A stretch of 64,000 bases of DNA from Akkermansiaceae bacterium (GTDB taxonomy: Bacteria > Verrucomicrobiota > Verrucomicrobiia > Verrucomicrobiales > Akkermansiaceae): contig JABDRB010000009.1 in the NCBI GenBank assembly GCA_013041925.1, forward strand, positions 124,001 through 188,000, read 5' to 3'. The notes below the pieces were generated by a model. It searched no databases. It had not been told where the DNA came from and saw only the letters and a list, made by a program, of their open reading frames with translations. This document shows, in pieces, positions 50,687 to 59,350 of this stretch (the stretch's first letter is position 1; every line of letters begins with the position of its first letter). Both the position numbers and the translations under genes were made by a program.

Positions 50687-51427
50687 TTGCTCGATATGAA
50701 AATTGAGAACGAAGCTGTTCGTCAAGTCTATGCACTCTGCCGGGAGATGCATCGAGGTCGTATCACAAGGGGTGATCTGATGACAAAAGTTGAGGAACAA
50801 CAGCTAATGGCAGTCGGATCAGCTGGAAACTACGCGCAGAATTTTAAGTATATGATGCAGGGTGTGGGCTACAATAGGGCCATGAATCTATATTCAACTG
50901 ATTATTTTCTTCGCAATATCAGAAATGACTATGGGCAGCTATCTTTTGAAAAGGCTCTTCATGCAGCAAATGAGCACGTCGAGTATTATGATTCATTAGG
51001 GAAGGGGCGACAGGTATCTACCCGCGAGTTGCTTAAAAAACTAGATAAGGAATTTCAGTCGGAAAGCTTTTGGTATCCTGATGAGATCCCAGATGATGAG
51101 GACACCGACCATAGAGAGGGAAAAGCAAAGCAAGTTTTAGTGAATATTTACGAGCGTAATAGTAAAGCTCGCCTTGAGTGCATCGAGGAATATGGCTACG
51201 ATTGCGCTGTGTGCTCGTTTAACTTCGAGTCGTTTTATGGGACTCTTGGCTCTGGATTTATTCATGTCCATCACCTGGTCGATATAGCTACAACTGACCG
51301 AGAGTATACAGTTGATCCTATCAAAGACCTTCGCCCTGTATGCCCTAACTGCCACGCTATGTTGCATAAAGAAAAGCCCGCTATGTCGATTGAAAAACTT
51401 AAAAGTATCATTGCCGAGCAAAACTAG
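50687..51427 (+). CDS. HNH endonuclease with an N-terminal helical domain
   Basis: A 246-residue protein. A helical N-terminal region (about 1-110) precedes a C-terminal HNH domain with C173-x-x-C176, FIHVHHLVDIA (191-201) and the second zinc pair VCPNCHAMLH (218-227), all intact. The start TTG at 50687 has AAGGA seven bases upstream; the ATG at 50696 is less well placed. HNH proteins of this size often cut DNA in restriction-type defence. It pairs with the PIN-like gene just upstream. Confidence 0.85.
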   Translation: MLDMKIENEAVRQVYALCREMHRGRITRGDLMTKVEEQQLMAVGSAGNYAQNFKYMMQGVGYNRAMNLYSTDYFLRNIRNDYGQLSFEKALHAANEHVEYYDSLGKGRQVSTRELLKKLDKEFQSESFWYPDEIPDDEDTDHREGKAKQVLVNIYERNSKARLECIEEYGYDCAVCSFNFESFYGTLGSGFIHVHHLVDIATTDREYTVDPIKDLRPVCPNCHAMLHKEKPAMSIEKLKSIIAEQN

Positions 51428-51444
51428 AGAGTAGCCTAATTCCC

Positions 51445-52080
51445 CTACGCCAACGGAGGATGATCCTCAGGATCGGTTCCATCGTCTGGATTGCCTGGCG
51501 GTTTCATCGTCTGGCTTTTACTATATGCCTCTTGCAGCATGACCGCAAATTGCGCCGCGATTCGTTCATCCGAAATCGTGGCGATGGGAACGACATTGCT
51601 GCCGTAAATCAGTTCGACTTTCCGATATCCTAGCTTGTGCATGTCTAATGTAGAAAGTCGGCCTGATGGCCGTGGCTTTCTGATTTTTTGCTCCTGACTT
51701 TCATTGAGGAATTTTTCGTATGCCCGAAACTGAACCGAAATACTCGGATCAGTTCGATAGCAGCGACCATTCACCGTGATGTGATCGGTAGTAAATATAA
51801 CGTTTGTCCTTTTTGCGAAAAGTAAAAGGCAGAGGAGAATTGATGACTTCTCAAACATGAGGAGAAAATGAAAAACAGCCAAGGGGAAGGCCGCAACATC
51901 TCTTACCGTGAGCCAGCGTAACCATCCAAATAAACACACTAACAGAAGGACGGACTTGAGCCGTTCCGCCCACTTTAATCGATGAAACGTGGGATGCCAT
52001 CCCGACACACAGCATAAGCCGTCAGCTTCTGAAACAGAGAGTGACGGCCATCGGGGAAGATGTGGCAGCTGTTTTGACAT
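51445..52080 (-). CDS. Membrane protein of the mobilization region
   Basis: A 211-residue protein with two or three hydrophobic segments (about 41-57, 62-75, 78-90) and a soluble C-terminal half ending in a Pro/Asp-rich tail (NPDDGTDPEDHPPLA). It lies 29 bases downstream of the coupling protein gene on the same strand. As that coupling protein lacks its own membrane anchor, this small membrane protein could provide it (inference). No family recognised. Confidence 0.65.
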   Translation of the reverse strand: MSKQLPHLPRWPSLSVSEADGLCCVSGWHPTFHRLKWAERLKSVLLLVCLFGWLRWLTVRDVAAFPLAVFHFLLMFEKSSILLCLLLFAKRTNVIFTTDHITVNGRCYRTDPSISVQFRAYEKFLNESQEQKIRKPRPSGRLSTLDMHKLGYRKVELIYGSNVVPIATISDERIAAQFAVMLQEAYSKSQTMKPPGNPDDGTDPEDHPPLA

Positions 52081-52109
52081 GCGTGTGAATGGGGGCTTTT
52101 GATAGGGTG

Positions 52110-53627
52110 TTATGGGTTCATGCCCATGAATTTTCGGTATTCGTCAAACATCTCGTGTTTATCGTAATAAGCACGCTGAAGAACCATCGCTGGCCATGTT
52201 GGACGAATGATGAGCTGACGAAGTAATTCATCGTCACGACCGAAAAATCGTGAGATTTCTTCCGGTGTCATCAATGGGTGGCTTTGCTGGCCCCAGGAAT
52301 CTCCAGTGTCTCCGCTTTGAACCCGTGAGCTATAACCGGGAGTTTTGACATTGGCACTCTGGACAGTGGTTTGTCCGAGCCGCTTGGAAATCCATTCCAA
52401 GGTTTGCATTCCCGAATTGCCGAAGAACTGAAGCACCCCGGAATTTTCAACAAAGGTTTCCCATCTTTTTCCGTAGAGGGCTTGGAGCTGGCCAAGATCC
52501 TGAAGAATCGGCCAGAGTTTACAGCCAAAGCCTGCAATCTGTCCCACGGCATCTTCCAGTGATTTCATATGGCCGAGGATGGCAAATTCATCGAGACACA
52601 TGAGCACCGGATGCTTTGGTCTGGATTTTTGCCGCTCCATGGCATCGAGTGTCAGGTTAACAAAGAGCCGAAGCCAGCCAGAGCAAATCCCCATTTTTGT
52701 GGCCGGAAGGCAGAGGTAGATCGAGACGTTTTCAGTTTTAAGCTGTGAAAGATCGATGCTATGAGTGGACAAAACTTTTTGAACCCGTTCAAAACCGATG
52801 AAGTCAATATGACGCCTCAGTGTGGAAAGAACAGTTTCCCGTTCCGTGTCGGGCTTATCAAAGAAACTATCGGCTGAGTAACTGATGGAAGGGTGAGCGG
52901 AGTTTTGAATCATTTCATTTTTAAGATCCTCATCGAGGCTCATAATAAATTCATAGACCGACACTAAATTGCGTTTTCCTGTGTAGTTAGAATCTGTAGC
53001 AATGTGAAGAAGGACTCCCGTTAGGAACATGCGAGAGCTTTCGTTCCAGTGAGGATTTTTTTCACCGGGGGCAGTAACGATCAGGGCATCAGCAATGAGC
53101 CCGGCATCTTCCAGGAGAGAGGGGCTATTGGCCTCAAGTAAAGTCAGAGGGTTGAATCCTCCGGCAAATTTTTTCCTGATAGATTTAGGTGTAGTTCCAA
53201 AGGGATCGAGGAGAACGACCCTTTGCCCCAACATGTCAGCCCGCCATTCGGCGGTCGCCTTGGCATTTTCTCCTTTGGGGTCTATAGCTAGGAGAGATCC
53301 CGGATAGACAATGAGATTAGGGATAATGGTACTTCGCCCTTTTCCTGAACGCGATCCGGCAACGGTAAGCATGTGCCTGTCGTCACCTGCCCCGATAGGG
53401 AGCCCGCCCATGGCGAAACGTTCGATTCGACCATCTTGAAGTTCAGTGACGGAAATATCACCATTGATAACCCCCAAGTAAATCTTGCCCTGCACATTTG
53501 GTTTGTGGAGAGAAAGGGAAGGTGTTTTCACGATGCTTGCGGATTTTGCAAACTTGGCATTGGCAATAGTCGATTCCAATTGCTCAGCCGACCCTCGGGG
53601 GAAGTTGTTGTGTAAACTCGTTGTCAT
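52110..53627 (-). CDS. VirD4/TraG-type type IV coupling protein
   Basis: An ATPase that connects the relaxosome to a type IV secretion channel during DNA transfer. The 505-residue protein has Walker A GSRSGKGRS (91-99) and Walker B VLMCLDEFAIL (341-351), with IDPKGENAKATAEWRADMLG after the first, typical of TraG/VirD4. The usual N-terminal membrane helices are absent. It is the middle gene of a minus-strand set (53673-54083, this gene, 51445-52080). No other type IV secretion gene is in the window. Confidence 0.92.
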   Translation of the reverse strand: MTTSLHNNFPRGSAEQLESTIANAKFAKSASIVKTPSLSLHKPNVQGKIYLGVINGDISVTELQDGRIERFAMGGLPIGAGDDRHMLTVAGSRSGKGRSTIIPNLIVYPGSLLAIDPKGENAKATAEWRADMLGQRVVLLDPFGTTPKSIRKKFAGGFNPLTLLEANSPSLLEDAGLIADALIVTAPGEKNPHWNESSRMFLTGVLLHIATDSNYTGKRNLVSVYEFIMSLDEDLKNEMIQNSAHPSISYSADSFFDKPDTERETVLSTLRRHIDFIGFERVQKVLSTHSIDLSQLKTENVSIYLCLPATKMGICSGWLRLFVNLTLDAMERQKSRPKHPVLMCLDEFAILGHMKSLEDAVGQIAGFGCKLWPILQDLGQLQALYGKRWETFVENSGVLQFFGNSGMQTLEWISKRLGQTTVQSANVKTPGYSSRVQSGDTGDSWGQQSHPLMTPEEISRFFGRDDELLRQLIIRPTWPAMVLQRAYYDKHEMFDEYRKFMGMNP

Positions 53628-53672
53628 ATATTGAACTAACGTGTCTCGACATGCCGTTATCCGACGAAATTA

Positions 53673-54083
53673 TTAGATTCCTAAAAAATCCGTAGGTTTG
53701 CCGAGTTGCCGCTCCGTCTCCGAGGAGGACGAAGCGGCAGCAGGTTCGGCGAAAACCTCAGGAACACTTTCTTTACGAAAGGTCATCGAGAGAGGGTGAC
53801 CTGCTATACTGCCTTCACTGAAATACTTGGATGCAAATGACGTGGTGCGTGACCACGCATGTTTTTTCCCCAAGATTTCTTTCCCTGTTTTCTCTTTCGC
53901 ATTGTCATCGACGATGATCCATCGCTCCGATGCCGAGGTGTAAAACGGCATGTTGCGGATGTTTTGGATCGTGAACTTGAAATTAATCTTATCGAGCGTC
54001 AGCGTTTCCACTTTGTCCAAAAGCTTTGCAGGTGGCACGTAGCCAGCTAGTGAAATTTTCCGGTGCTCGTATGTCTTTGCCAT
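53673..54083 (-). CDS. Uncharacterised protein upstream of the coupling protein
   Basis: A 136-residue protein starting MAKTYEHRKISLAGYVPPAK (ATG 54083; an upstream ATG at 54101 would add six residues). The central part (INFKFTIQNIRNMPFYTSAS, RWIIVDDNAKEK) suggests a small alpha/beta domain and the C-terminus is low in complexity. No known family. First gene of the minus-strand set with the coupling protein, so likely linked to transfer. Confidence 0.6.
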   Translation of the reverse strand: MAKTYEHRKISLAGYVPPAKLLDKVETLTLDKINFKFTIQNIRNMPFYTSASERWIIVDDNAKEKTGKEILGKKHAWSRTTSFASKYFSEGSIAGHPLSMTFRKESVPEVFAEPAAASSSSETERQLGKPTDFLGI

Positions 54084-54501
54084 GTTCACCTCATGGATCA
54101 TTCTATCGTCGAGGAGTTAATATCCGGTTAATAAGGTCACCGCATTTTTGTGTTTCTGAAGTCACGGGCTGTTCAAACGGGTAGCATCCGAAGGTCAGCG
54201 ATCCTCGGTGTAGCTGCCATCATTTCCCCTGGAGCGGTATGCCCGCTCGTGAGTGTCATGGGCATGGTTGTCCCCAGCAGCGGTATTTTTTTGGTCCTTT
54301 TGGGAACCCTCGGTCAACAGAAGCACCCGACCCATATTTACGATTACCCTATTGCCGTGCACTTGCTGTCAAGGGCTGGCCCGCGCCAGTGGCTTCGCCA
54401 CCCGTGTGGCTCCATGACAGCTGCGCTTATTCACGGCAATCATGAGTTCATCGTAAGGGACGGATACTCCAGCCCTCGTAAACCTAAAAAGGAAAAATAC
54501 C
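54084..54501. other. Divergent intergenic region
   Basis: 418 bases between divergent genes, expected to hold their promoters. A 120-codon plus-strand frame (54150-54512) covers it but shows no protein-like composition and overlaps the next start. A short GTGGC/GCCAC hairpin lies near 54390-54405. Nothing else recognised. Confidence 0.4.
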
Positions 54502-54729
54502 ATGACTACTGAAAACCAACCAGCCACGAAAAGACCTACTCACCGCGTATCATTCTCCCGCATTGTCGGCAAAAAAGAAGACGGCAGCGATAAGCTCGGA
54601 GCTGCCCGCGAGATCGGAGCCGTTTGGGCCCGTAACGGAGACAAAAAAGGCGGAGTGATCAAATTTGATCATATCCCGGTCGAACTCACCCGCCACGAAG
54701 GAGTTCTCTTTCTCCTTCCGGTGGAGTAG
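54502..54729 (+). CDS. Small conserved-looking mobile-element protein
   Basis: A 75-residue basic protein containing THRVSFSRIVGKKEDGSDKL, IGAVWARNGDKKGGVIKFDH and a closing EGVLFLLPVE, a compact beta-rich fold. Preceded by AAGGA at a good distance and followed by a perfect terminator, so almost certainly expressed. Function unknown; such small genes are common next to mobilization genes. Confidence 0.7.
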   Translation: MTTENQPATKRPTHRVSFSRIVGKKEDGSDKLGAAREIGAVWARNGDKKGGVIKFDHIPVELTRHEGVLFLLPVE

Positions 54730-54748
54730 GAAATCCATCCACCATCGC

Positions 54749-54790
54749 ACGGGCGAAGCTTCACCGCTTCGCCCGTTTTTCATTTTTAGA
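54749..54790 (+). terminator. Terminator of the small mobile-element gene
   Basis: ACGGGCGAAGC pairs perfectly with GCTTCGCCCGT around TTCACC, followed by TTTTCATTTTT. Confidence 0.93.
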
Positions 54791-54820
54791 CAGTTTCCGC
54801 AACGGCGCGTTTCACACCGA

Positions 54821-54985
54821 TTATCCATACCGGAGGATCGGTTGCCTCTGACGCTGGAGTTCATTCTCCATTCTGAATTGTTGTGCCAACAACATGATCC
54901 AGAACAAATGCCAGATGTTCAGGTCATTCTCTTTTTTGCGCTGTTCCTTCGCCTCCCGGTTAAAGTCATGTCTTAACTTCATCAT
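54821..54985 (-). CDS. Small helical protein, 54 aa
   Basis: The start at ATG 54985 is fixed by a perfect AGGAGG on the minus strand (complement of 54991-54996), five bases away. The protein (MMKLRHDFNREAKEQRKKEN then LNIWHLFWIMLLAQQF) is charged and helical with one short hydrophobic stretch. Antisense to the end region of the small plus-strand gene's terminator. Unknown function. Confidence 0.5.
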   Translation of the reverse strand: MMKLRHDFNREAKEQRKKENDLNIWHLFWIMLLAQQFRMENELQRQRQPILRYG

Positions 54986-55508
54986 CTTATCCTCCTGATC
55001 TATCAATGTTTTTGCCTGTCTCATGCAGGGGATAAAAGGGGGTGGATCTGACGCTGGCACCCGCAGGGGCGCAACGCAGAGGAGCAGGGGTTTTCACCCC
55101 TTGCCCAGGAGGAGTTTCACCCCCACGCTGCACCTTCGAGACGGGCTGGCATTGAGGATCAGCCAGAGACACACAAGGTGACCCGTGGAGCCGTGATGAA
55201 CCGTTAGGCGCAGCCCACCACCGAGCTGGGTTACAGGCCGAAAGTTGGCCTTGCCCGGACAGGAGGCGGTCGCTGGCACAGCGATGCATCCAGGCGTGCT
55301 ATTTCCATATGACGACCATTCATGGTAGAATGAAGAAATAGGGATAGCGCGTCGGATGGCAGGGTAGCGAGATGCGTTTATGTATACATAAACCCCTCGT
55401 CAAGGGGGTGATAACCTCCCCCGTTGAATCCCCACGGTAAGTGAAATCCGATACATCGAGTATCAATTTCCCTATCGCTGGCGCGAGCATTTTAGAAAGG
55501 ACAATCCT
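54986..55508. other. Intergenic region upstream of mobC, candidate oriT
   Basis: 523 bases. Contains an 18-bp perfect palindrome (55376-55393), an adjacent ACCCC/GGGGT hairpin (55392-55410), an AGGGG/CCCCT hairpin near 55086-55101 and CCGT/ACGG arms near 55421-55437. Its position beside mobC and the relaxase gene is where oriT is usually found. No nick sequence could be assigned. Confidence 0.5.
55376..55393. promoter_or_regulatory. 18-bp perfect palindrome near mobC
   Basis: GTTTATGTATACATAAAC, 116 bases upstream of the mobC start. Candidate operator for MobC (ribbon-helix-helix) or relaxosome binding site. Confidence 0.55.
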
Positions 55509-55859
55509 ATGGCTCGACCTATCAAAAACGCAAAGAAACGGCTCAGCCGCCATGTCTCATTCCGCCTCGATGAAGCGGAATTCAACAGCCTCAATGACGA
55601 CGCCCGCCTTGTCGGGTTGTCGGCCAATCAATTGGCCCGACAACTCACCACCAAGGGCGGCAAGAAGCTCGTCATCGAGACAAGTCGCCGAAACGATCCC
55701 GCGCTCCTCAAACGGATCGACAAGATCGGCCATAACCTCAATCAGCTCGTAAAAAACTCACACATTTTCGGTAGGCTCGACGACAGTGTCAGCCAGCTTT
55801 GTTCCCGCATTGATGGCATCATTACCGAGGCTCTGAGAGACCCCAACGATGATTCCTAA
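55509..55859 (+). CDS. mobC: MobC-like relaxosome accessory protein
   Basis: A 116-residue protein. The basic N-terminus (RPIKNAKKRLSRHVSFRLDE) leads into a ribbon-helix-helix DNA-binding domain (SFRLDEAEFNSLNDDAR). A helical tail matches MobC/BstF-type proteins (IDKIGHNLNQLVKNS). These bind oriT and help the relaxase nick. AAAGGA lies at a proper distance from the ATG. Overlaps the relaxase gene by 11 bases. Confidence 0.88.
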   Translation: MARPIKNAKKRLSRHVSFRLDEAEFNSLNDDARLVGLSANQLARQLTTKGGKKLVIETSRRNDPALLKRIDKIGHNLNQLVKNSHIFGRLDDSVSQLCSRIDGIITEALRDPNDDS

Positions 55860-57390
55860 GATTACAACTGGCGGAAAAAGCTTCCAAGGTGCGTTCATGT
55901 ATTACATGCACGACAAGAAGGCTGACACCCGAGAGCGCGTGGCCTGGACCCAGACCGAGAACATGCTCACCACCGACCCCGACAAGGCGTGGAAGGTCAT
56001 GGCCTACACAGCCATGGAGCAAGTTCGCCTGAAGGAGGCAGCTGGTCAGTCACGCGCCGGACGAAAACTCGAAAAGCCCGTTTTCGCCTACTCCTTGGCC
56101 TGGCATCCTGAGCAGGAGCCAGACCAGAAGCATATGCTCGATACTGCCAGACAATCTCTGCGCATGATGGGCTTGGAGGATCATGAAGCCCTCATTGTTG
56201 CCCATCAGGATGAACCACAAAAACATGTGCACGTTATTGTGAACAGGGTTCATCCCATCACCGGACGCGCCGGAGATGTCAGGAATTCGAAGCGGAAATT
56301 TTCCGACTTCGCCCACGAGTATGAACTCGAACACGGCAAGATCTATTGCCTCCAGCGCGAGCAAAACCAGCAGAAACGGGAGGAGGGCAGGCTGTCCCGC
56401 TACCACGATCCCTCCATCGTTAAAGCATGGGAATCCAGCGACAACGGCAAATCATTTGCCGCTGCCCTCAAAAAAGACGGCTACACGCTGGCGCGTGGCC
56501 GTAAGCGTTTGGTGGTCGTTGACCCCCACGGCAAAACACACAACCCTGTTCGCCACCTTGAAGGCGTCAAAGCCAAGGACTTCAACACCCGGATCAGCGA
56601 CCTCGATCAGAGCCGACTACCTGACGCTGACCATGTGCCGAAAATTTCAGACGAGCTGAAACTCGCCCCGGACTTCAACGAGGAAGCCCGCAAGGTTGCC
56701 CAGTCCCGTTCCAAAGAGAAGGAAACGGACAAAAAGGGCAAATCCTCAGGAGGCAAAGAACACAAAGAATCCAAGCAAAACGCTACGAAGCGTAAACAGC
56801 AAGCCGCTGAAAAGGCTCAGCAAATTAAGCAAGCCAAGGCCGCAGCAAAAGCCAAAGAAAAGGCCCAGCAAGAGGCACGGGAGGCATTCGAAGAACAGGC
56901 TATCGAACGCCTAAATCACCAGCAAGACTGCCACATCGAGGAAAGCGGCCAGCTCCATTCTCAATACCATTCCCGCTTAAAATCAGCCAAGAGCCGACTC
57001 GCCCAGCATTACCAGCTCCGCGAGCAAAAACAGCAGATCCAAGAACTGGCCGAAGCGACCAGAAACCCATCCATCTGGCGACGCATGACAGGCCGAGCCC
57101 GCCGGGACAGGCAAGACCTCAGCACCGCCGTGAAGACCTACAAAAACGCCCGAGGCCGCTACTCCGAGAGAATCGGAAGCATCAGATCCGAGCACGCCCG
57201 CACCGCCGATGCACTTCACTTACGGCAAGCCACCGAAAAACAGGAACTCCGAAGCTACATCGACTACCAGCGCGAGACTGGAAACTATGGTCAGACACAA
57301 GAAAAACAGCACACCAAAGAACTCACCCGCAAGCATCAGCAGGATCTGAAAAACAGGCGGGATCGAGGTCGGGATGGCCCGATGATGTGA
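55849..57390 (+). CDS. MOBP-type relaxase
   Basis: Nicks oriT and pilots the strand into a recipient cell. The 513-residue protein has the relaxase domain in the first ~200 residues: a candidate catalytic tyrosine pair in FMYYMHDKK (Y18/Y19) and the metal-binding motif HQDEPQKHVHVIVN with H119, H126 and H128. The C-terminal ~300 residues are charged coiled-coil (KEKAQQEAREAFEEQAIERL), without primase or helicase domains. It is translationally coupled to mobC and 16 bases upstream of the integrase gene. Confidence 0.92.
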   Translation: MIPKITTGGKSFQGAFMYYMHDKKADTRERVAWTQTENMLTTDPDKAWKVMAYTAMEQVRLKEAAGQSRAGRKLEKPVFAYSLAWHPEQEPDQKHMLDTARQSLRMMGLEDHEALIVAHQDEPQKHVHVIVNRVHPITGRAGDVRNSKRKFSDFAHEYELEHGKIYCLQREQNQQKREEGRLSRYHDPSIVKAWESSDNGKSFAAALKKDGYTLARGRKRLVVVDPHGKTHNPVRHLEGVKAKDFNTRISDLDQSRLPDADHVPKISDELKLAPDFNEEARKVAQSRSKEKETDKKGKSSGGKEHKESKQNATKRKQQAAEKAQQIKQAKAAAKAKEKAQQEAREAFEEQAIERLNHQQDCHIEESGQLHSQYHSRLKSAKSRLAQHYQLREQKQQIQELAEATRNPSIWRRMTGRARRDRQDLSTAVKTYKNARGRYSERIGSIRSEHARTADALHLRQATEKQELRSYIDYQRETGNYGQTQEKQHTKELTRKHQQDLKNRRDRGRDGPMM

Positions 57391-57406
57391 TGGATGGGCT
57401 TAGTAT

Positions 57407-58651
57407 ATGGTAACTTATACTGCTTTCGAGATCACCACGTCTGACAAGCTGGATCCAAACGAACTTTTCATACATCATCTCCTTCCAACATTATTCACGG
57501 GAAACCGACGTAAACGGTTCTCCCTGCACAGCTCGAATAAAAATGAAGCTGCCAACCTTGCATCGCAAATTTTCTCGTTTCTAGTCGGCAACGGATGGGC
57601 TGAAACCATAGCAAAGTATAAATCGCACCCGTCTGATACCGTTAAACCACCTCATGAAGCCACTGTGGGTGACTTGATTCGCGTTGCCGAGAAATACGCC
57701 ACCGTGCGTGAACGCACATTCCAGACCTATATTAAATCGCTCCGTAAAATCGTAGCCGACATCATGGAGGTTCCAGATGAGAAAAAGCACCAGTCGGGTA
57801 ACTGCACCGGAAACAAAGAGTGGAAGGAATCCATTGATGCTACTCCGTTAAGTGCAATCACACCTCTAAAAGTGCAGGGTTGGAAACAAACATACATCAA
57901 ACAATCTGGGAAAGATGCCTCAGCAAAGCGTAAGGCAACAGTTACAACCAACAGCCTCATCAGAAACGCCAAGGGGTTCTTCTCAAAGAAGCTCTTACCA
58001 TTTCTCCATGAAGAACTGGTTCTGCCCACTCCCCTGCCATTTGAAGGCGTTCGATCAGAAAAGGCTGGCTCAGTTCGGTATCACAGCAAGATTGATGCGG
58101 TCAAGCTGATGGGCCAGGCTGATAAGGAACTGAAAGATAAACACCCCCAGGCCTATACCGTCTTCCTCCTCGCGTTTGTCTGCGGATTGCGGGTTTCGGA
58201 AATTGACCACCTATTGTGGGAGTCCGTAGACCTCGATCAAGGATTACTCCATGTACGAAGCACTAAATATCATACACTCAAAAGTGAAGATTCAGAAGGT
58301 ATCTTGGATTTGAGCGATGAAATGTGTAAGCATCTACAAAACCGCGTGCGAAAGGCTGCTGATGATTTTGTAATCATGGTTGATAAGAGCGCACAAAACG
58401 CTTCCCTCTCTAAGTACCGTTGTCAAAAGCACTGTGATGTATTGATTAAATGGCTCCGCAATAAAGGGGTCAAAGCACAAAAACCCATTCACACCCTCCG
58501 CAAGGAAATAGGCTCCTTGGTAGCCGCTGAGCAGGGAATTTTCGCTGCATCTCGATATTTACGTCACTCAAACATCCAGATAACTGCCGCAGTGTATCTT
58601 GATAAGAAGAACAAGGTCGTCCCATCCATAGGGATTCGGGTATGCGCCTAA
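57407..58651 (+). CDS. int: Tyrosine-type site-specific recombinase (integrase)
   Basis: Integrates and excises the element. The 414-residue protein has an SAM-like core-binding region (about 85-200) and a catalytic domain with R262 (CGLRVSEID), H362 and R365 (HTLRKEIGS), H387 (RYLRHSN) and the nucleophile Y397 (AAVYLDK), so it looks active. The N-terminal 80 residues are atypical. Linked to the relaxase gene by a 16-base gap. Its attachment site could not be identified in the window. Confidence 0.93.
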   Translation: MVTYTAFEITTSDKLDPNELFIHHLLPTLFTGNRRKRFSLHSSNKNEAANLASQIFSFLVGNGWAETIAKYKSHPSDTVKPPHEATVGDLIRVAEKYATVRERTFQTYIKSLRKIVADIMEVPDEKKHQSGNCTGNKEWKESIDATPLSAITPLKVQGWKQTYIKQSGKDASAKRKATVTTNSLIRNAKGFFSKKLLPFLHEELVLPTPLPFEGVRSEKAGSVRYHSKIDAVKLMGQADKELKDKHPQAYTVFLLAFVCGLRVSEIDHLLWESVDLDQGLLHVRSTKYHTLKSEDSEGILDLSDEMCKHLQNRVRKAADDFVIMVDKSAQNASLSKYRCQKHCDVLIKWLRNKGVKAQKPIHTLRKEIGSLVAAEQGIFAASRYLRHSNIQITAAVYLDKKNKVVPSIGIRVCA

Positions 58652-58707
58652 TAACGGCAATTTTAAGGGAATAAACTTGATCTCCCATATTCTTATGCCT
58701 AGGAACA

Positions 58708-58736
58708 TTGACGAACCATAGTCTATGGTGTAAAAT
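58708..58736 (+). promoter_or_regulatory. Sigma-70 promoter with a dyad operator in the spacer
   Basis: TTGACG (58708-58713), a 17-base spacer and TAAAAT (58731-58736). The spacer holds the perfect inverted repeat ACCATAGTCTATGGT (58715-58729), the position of metal-responsive regulator sites. The first metal gene starts at 58745, only about two bases from the predicted transcription start, implying a leaderless transcript. Confidence 0.7.
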
Positions 58737-58744
58737 CTAAAACG

Positions 58745-59125
58745 ATGCTTTTTGCTAAAAACATTACTACTTTCATCTTAGTGCTGCTGCTGGCTAATCC
58801 AGCTTGCTGTTGCGCTTTGATTGGCTGTGGTGCATCGGATGAAGCCCCTGTTAGCTCGTGTTGTTCAGAATCTACTGATAGCAATAAGGACGAGAATGCT
58901 CCCAGTGATGAGCATGATTGCTCATGCTCAATTAATAAGCAATATACGGACCAGGGACAAATCAGCTTTTCTGGCCCAGACTTTCCAGTCCTATCAGCCC
59001 CCCCTGTCGTATTTGTAGATGTTAGCCCTATAGTGCCAATTTTCACTATAGACGCGCCATTGGCCAAACGCCCGCCACCAGGTGGCCCGGCCCTACGAGT
59101 TCTATATTCTGTTTTCCGTCTTTGA
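58745..59125 (+). CDS. Exported Cys-rich protein of the metal efflux operon
   Basis: A 126-residue protein with a hydrophobic N-terminal segment (FILVLLLANPACCCALIGCG) containing four cysteines, then SSCCSE and DCSCS motifs in an acidic region, and a C-terminal PPPGG segment. Small Cys-rich exported proteins of this layout are often encoded first in copper or silver efflux operons and may sense or buffer metal ions. No named family. It starts just downstream of a strong promoter. Confidence 0.6.
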   Translation: MLFAKNITTFILVLLLANPACCCALIGCGASDEAPVSSCCSESTDSNKDENAPSDEHDCSCSINKQYTDQGQISFSGPDFPVLSAPPVVFVDVSPIVPIFTIDAPLAKRPPPGGPALRVLYSVFRL

Positions 59126-59350
59126 TATACGGAACATATCCGCGAGCCCTCCTTTTATTGGGCATATTCCTGCGGATCAATCGATGACATGACTTGATAG
59201 TCTCGCGAAATTGTCGCGCCCGTCATCCCCACGGTTCCCAGGACTAGTGTGTCCATATTTGTTAGGGCTATTGATAAAATAGCAACACGTGCCCCTGTGC
59301 TTACGTGTTTCCCAAACCAACAGACTAAGAAACAAATAGTAACTCATATT

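Noticed and set aside
51137-51421. Minus-strand 94-codon frame opposite the HNH gene
   Set aside because: It overlaps the zinc-binding core of the HNH domain and has no features of its own.
40606-58740. tRNA-Tyr 3' end as the attachment site of the element
   Set aside because: Attractive by position, but no second copy of the tRNA 3' sequence was seen after the integrase or elsewhere up to 64000, so not claimed.
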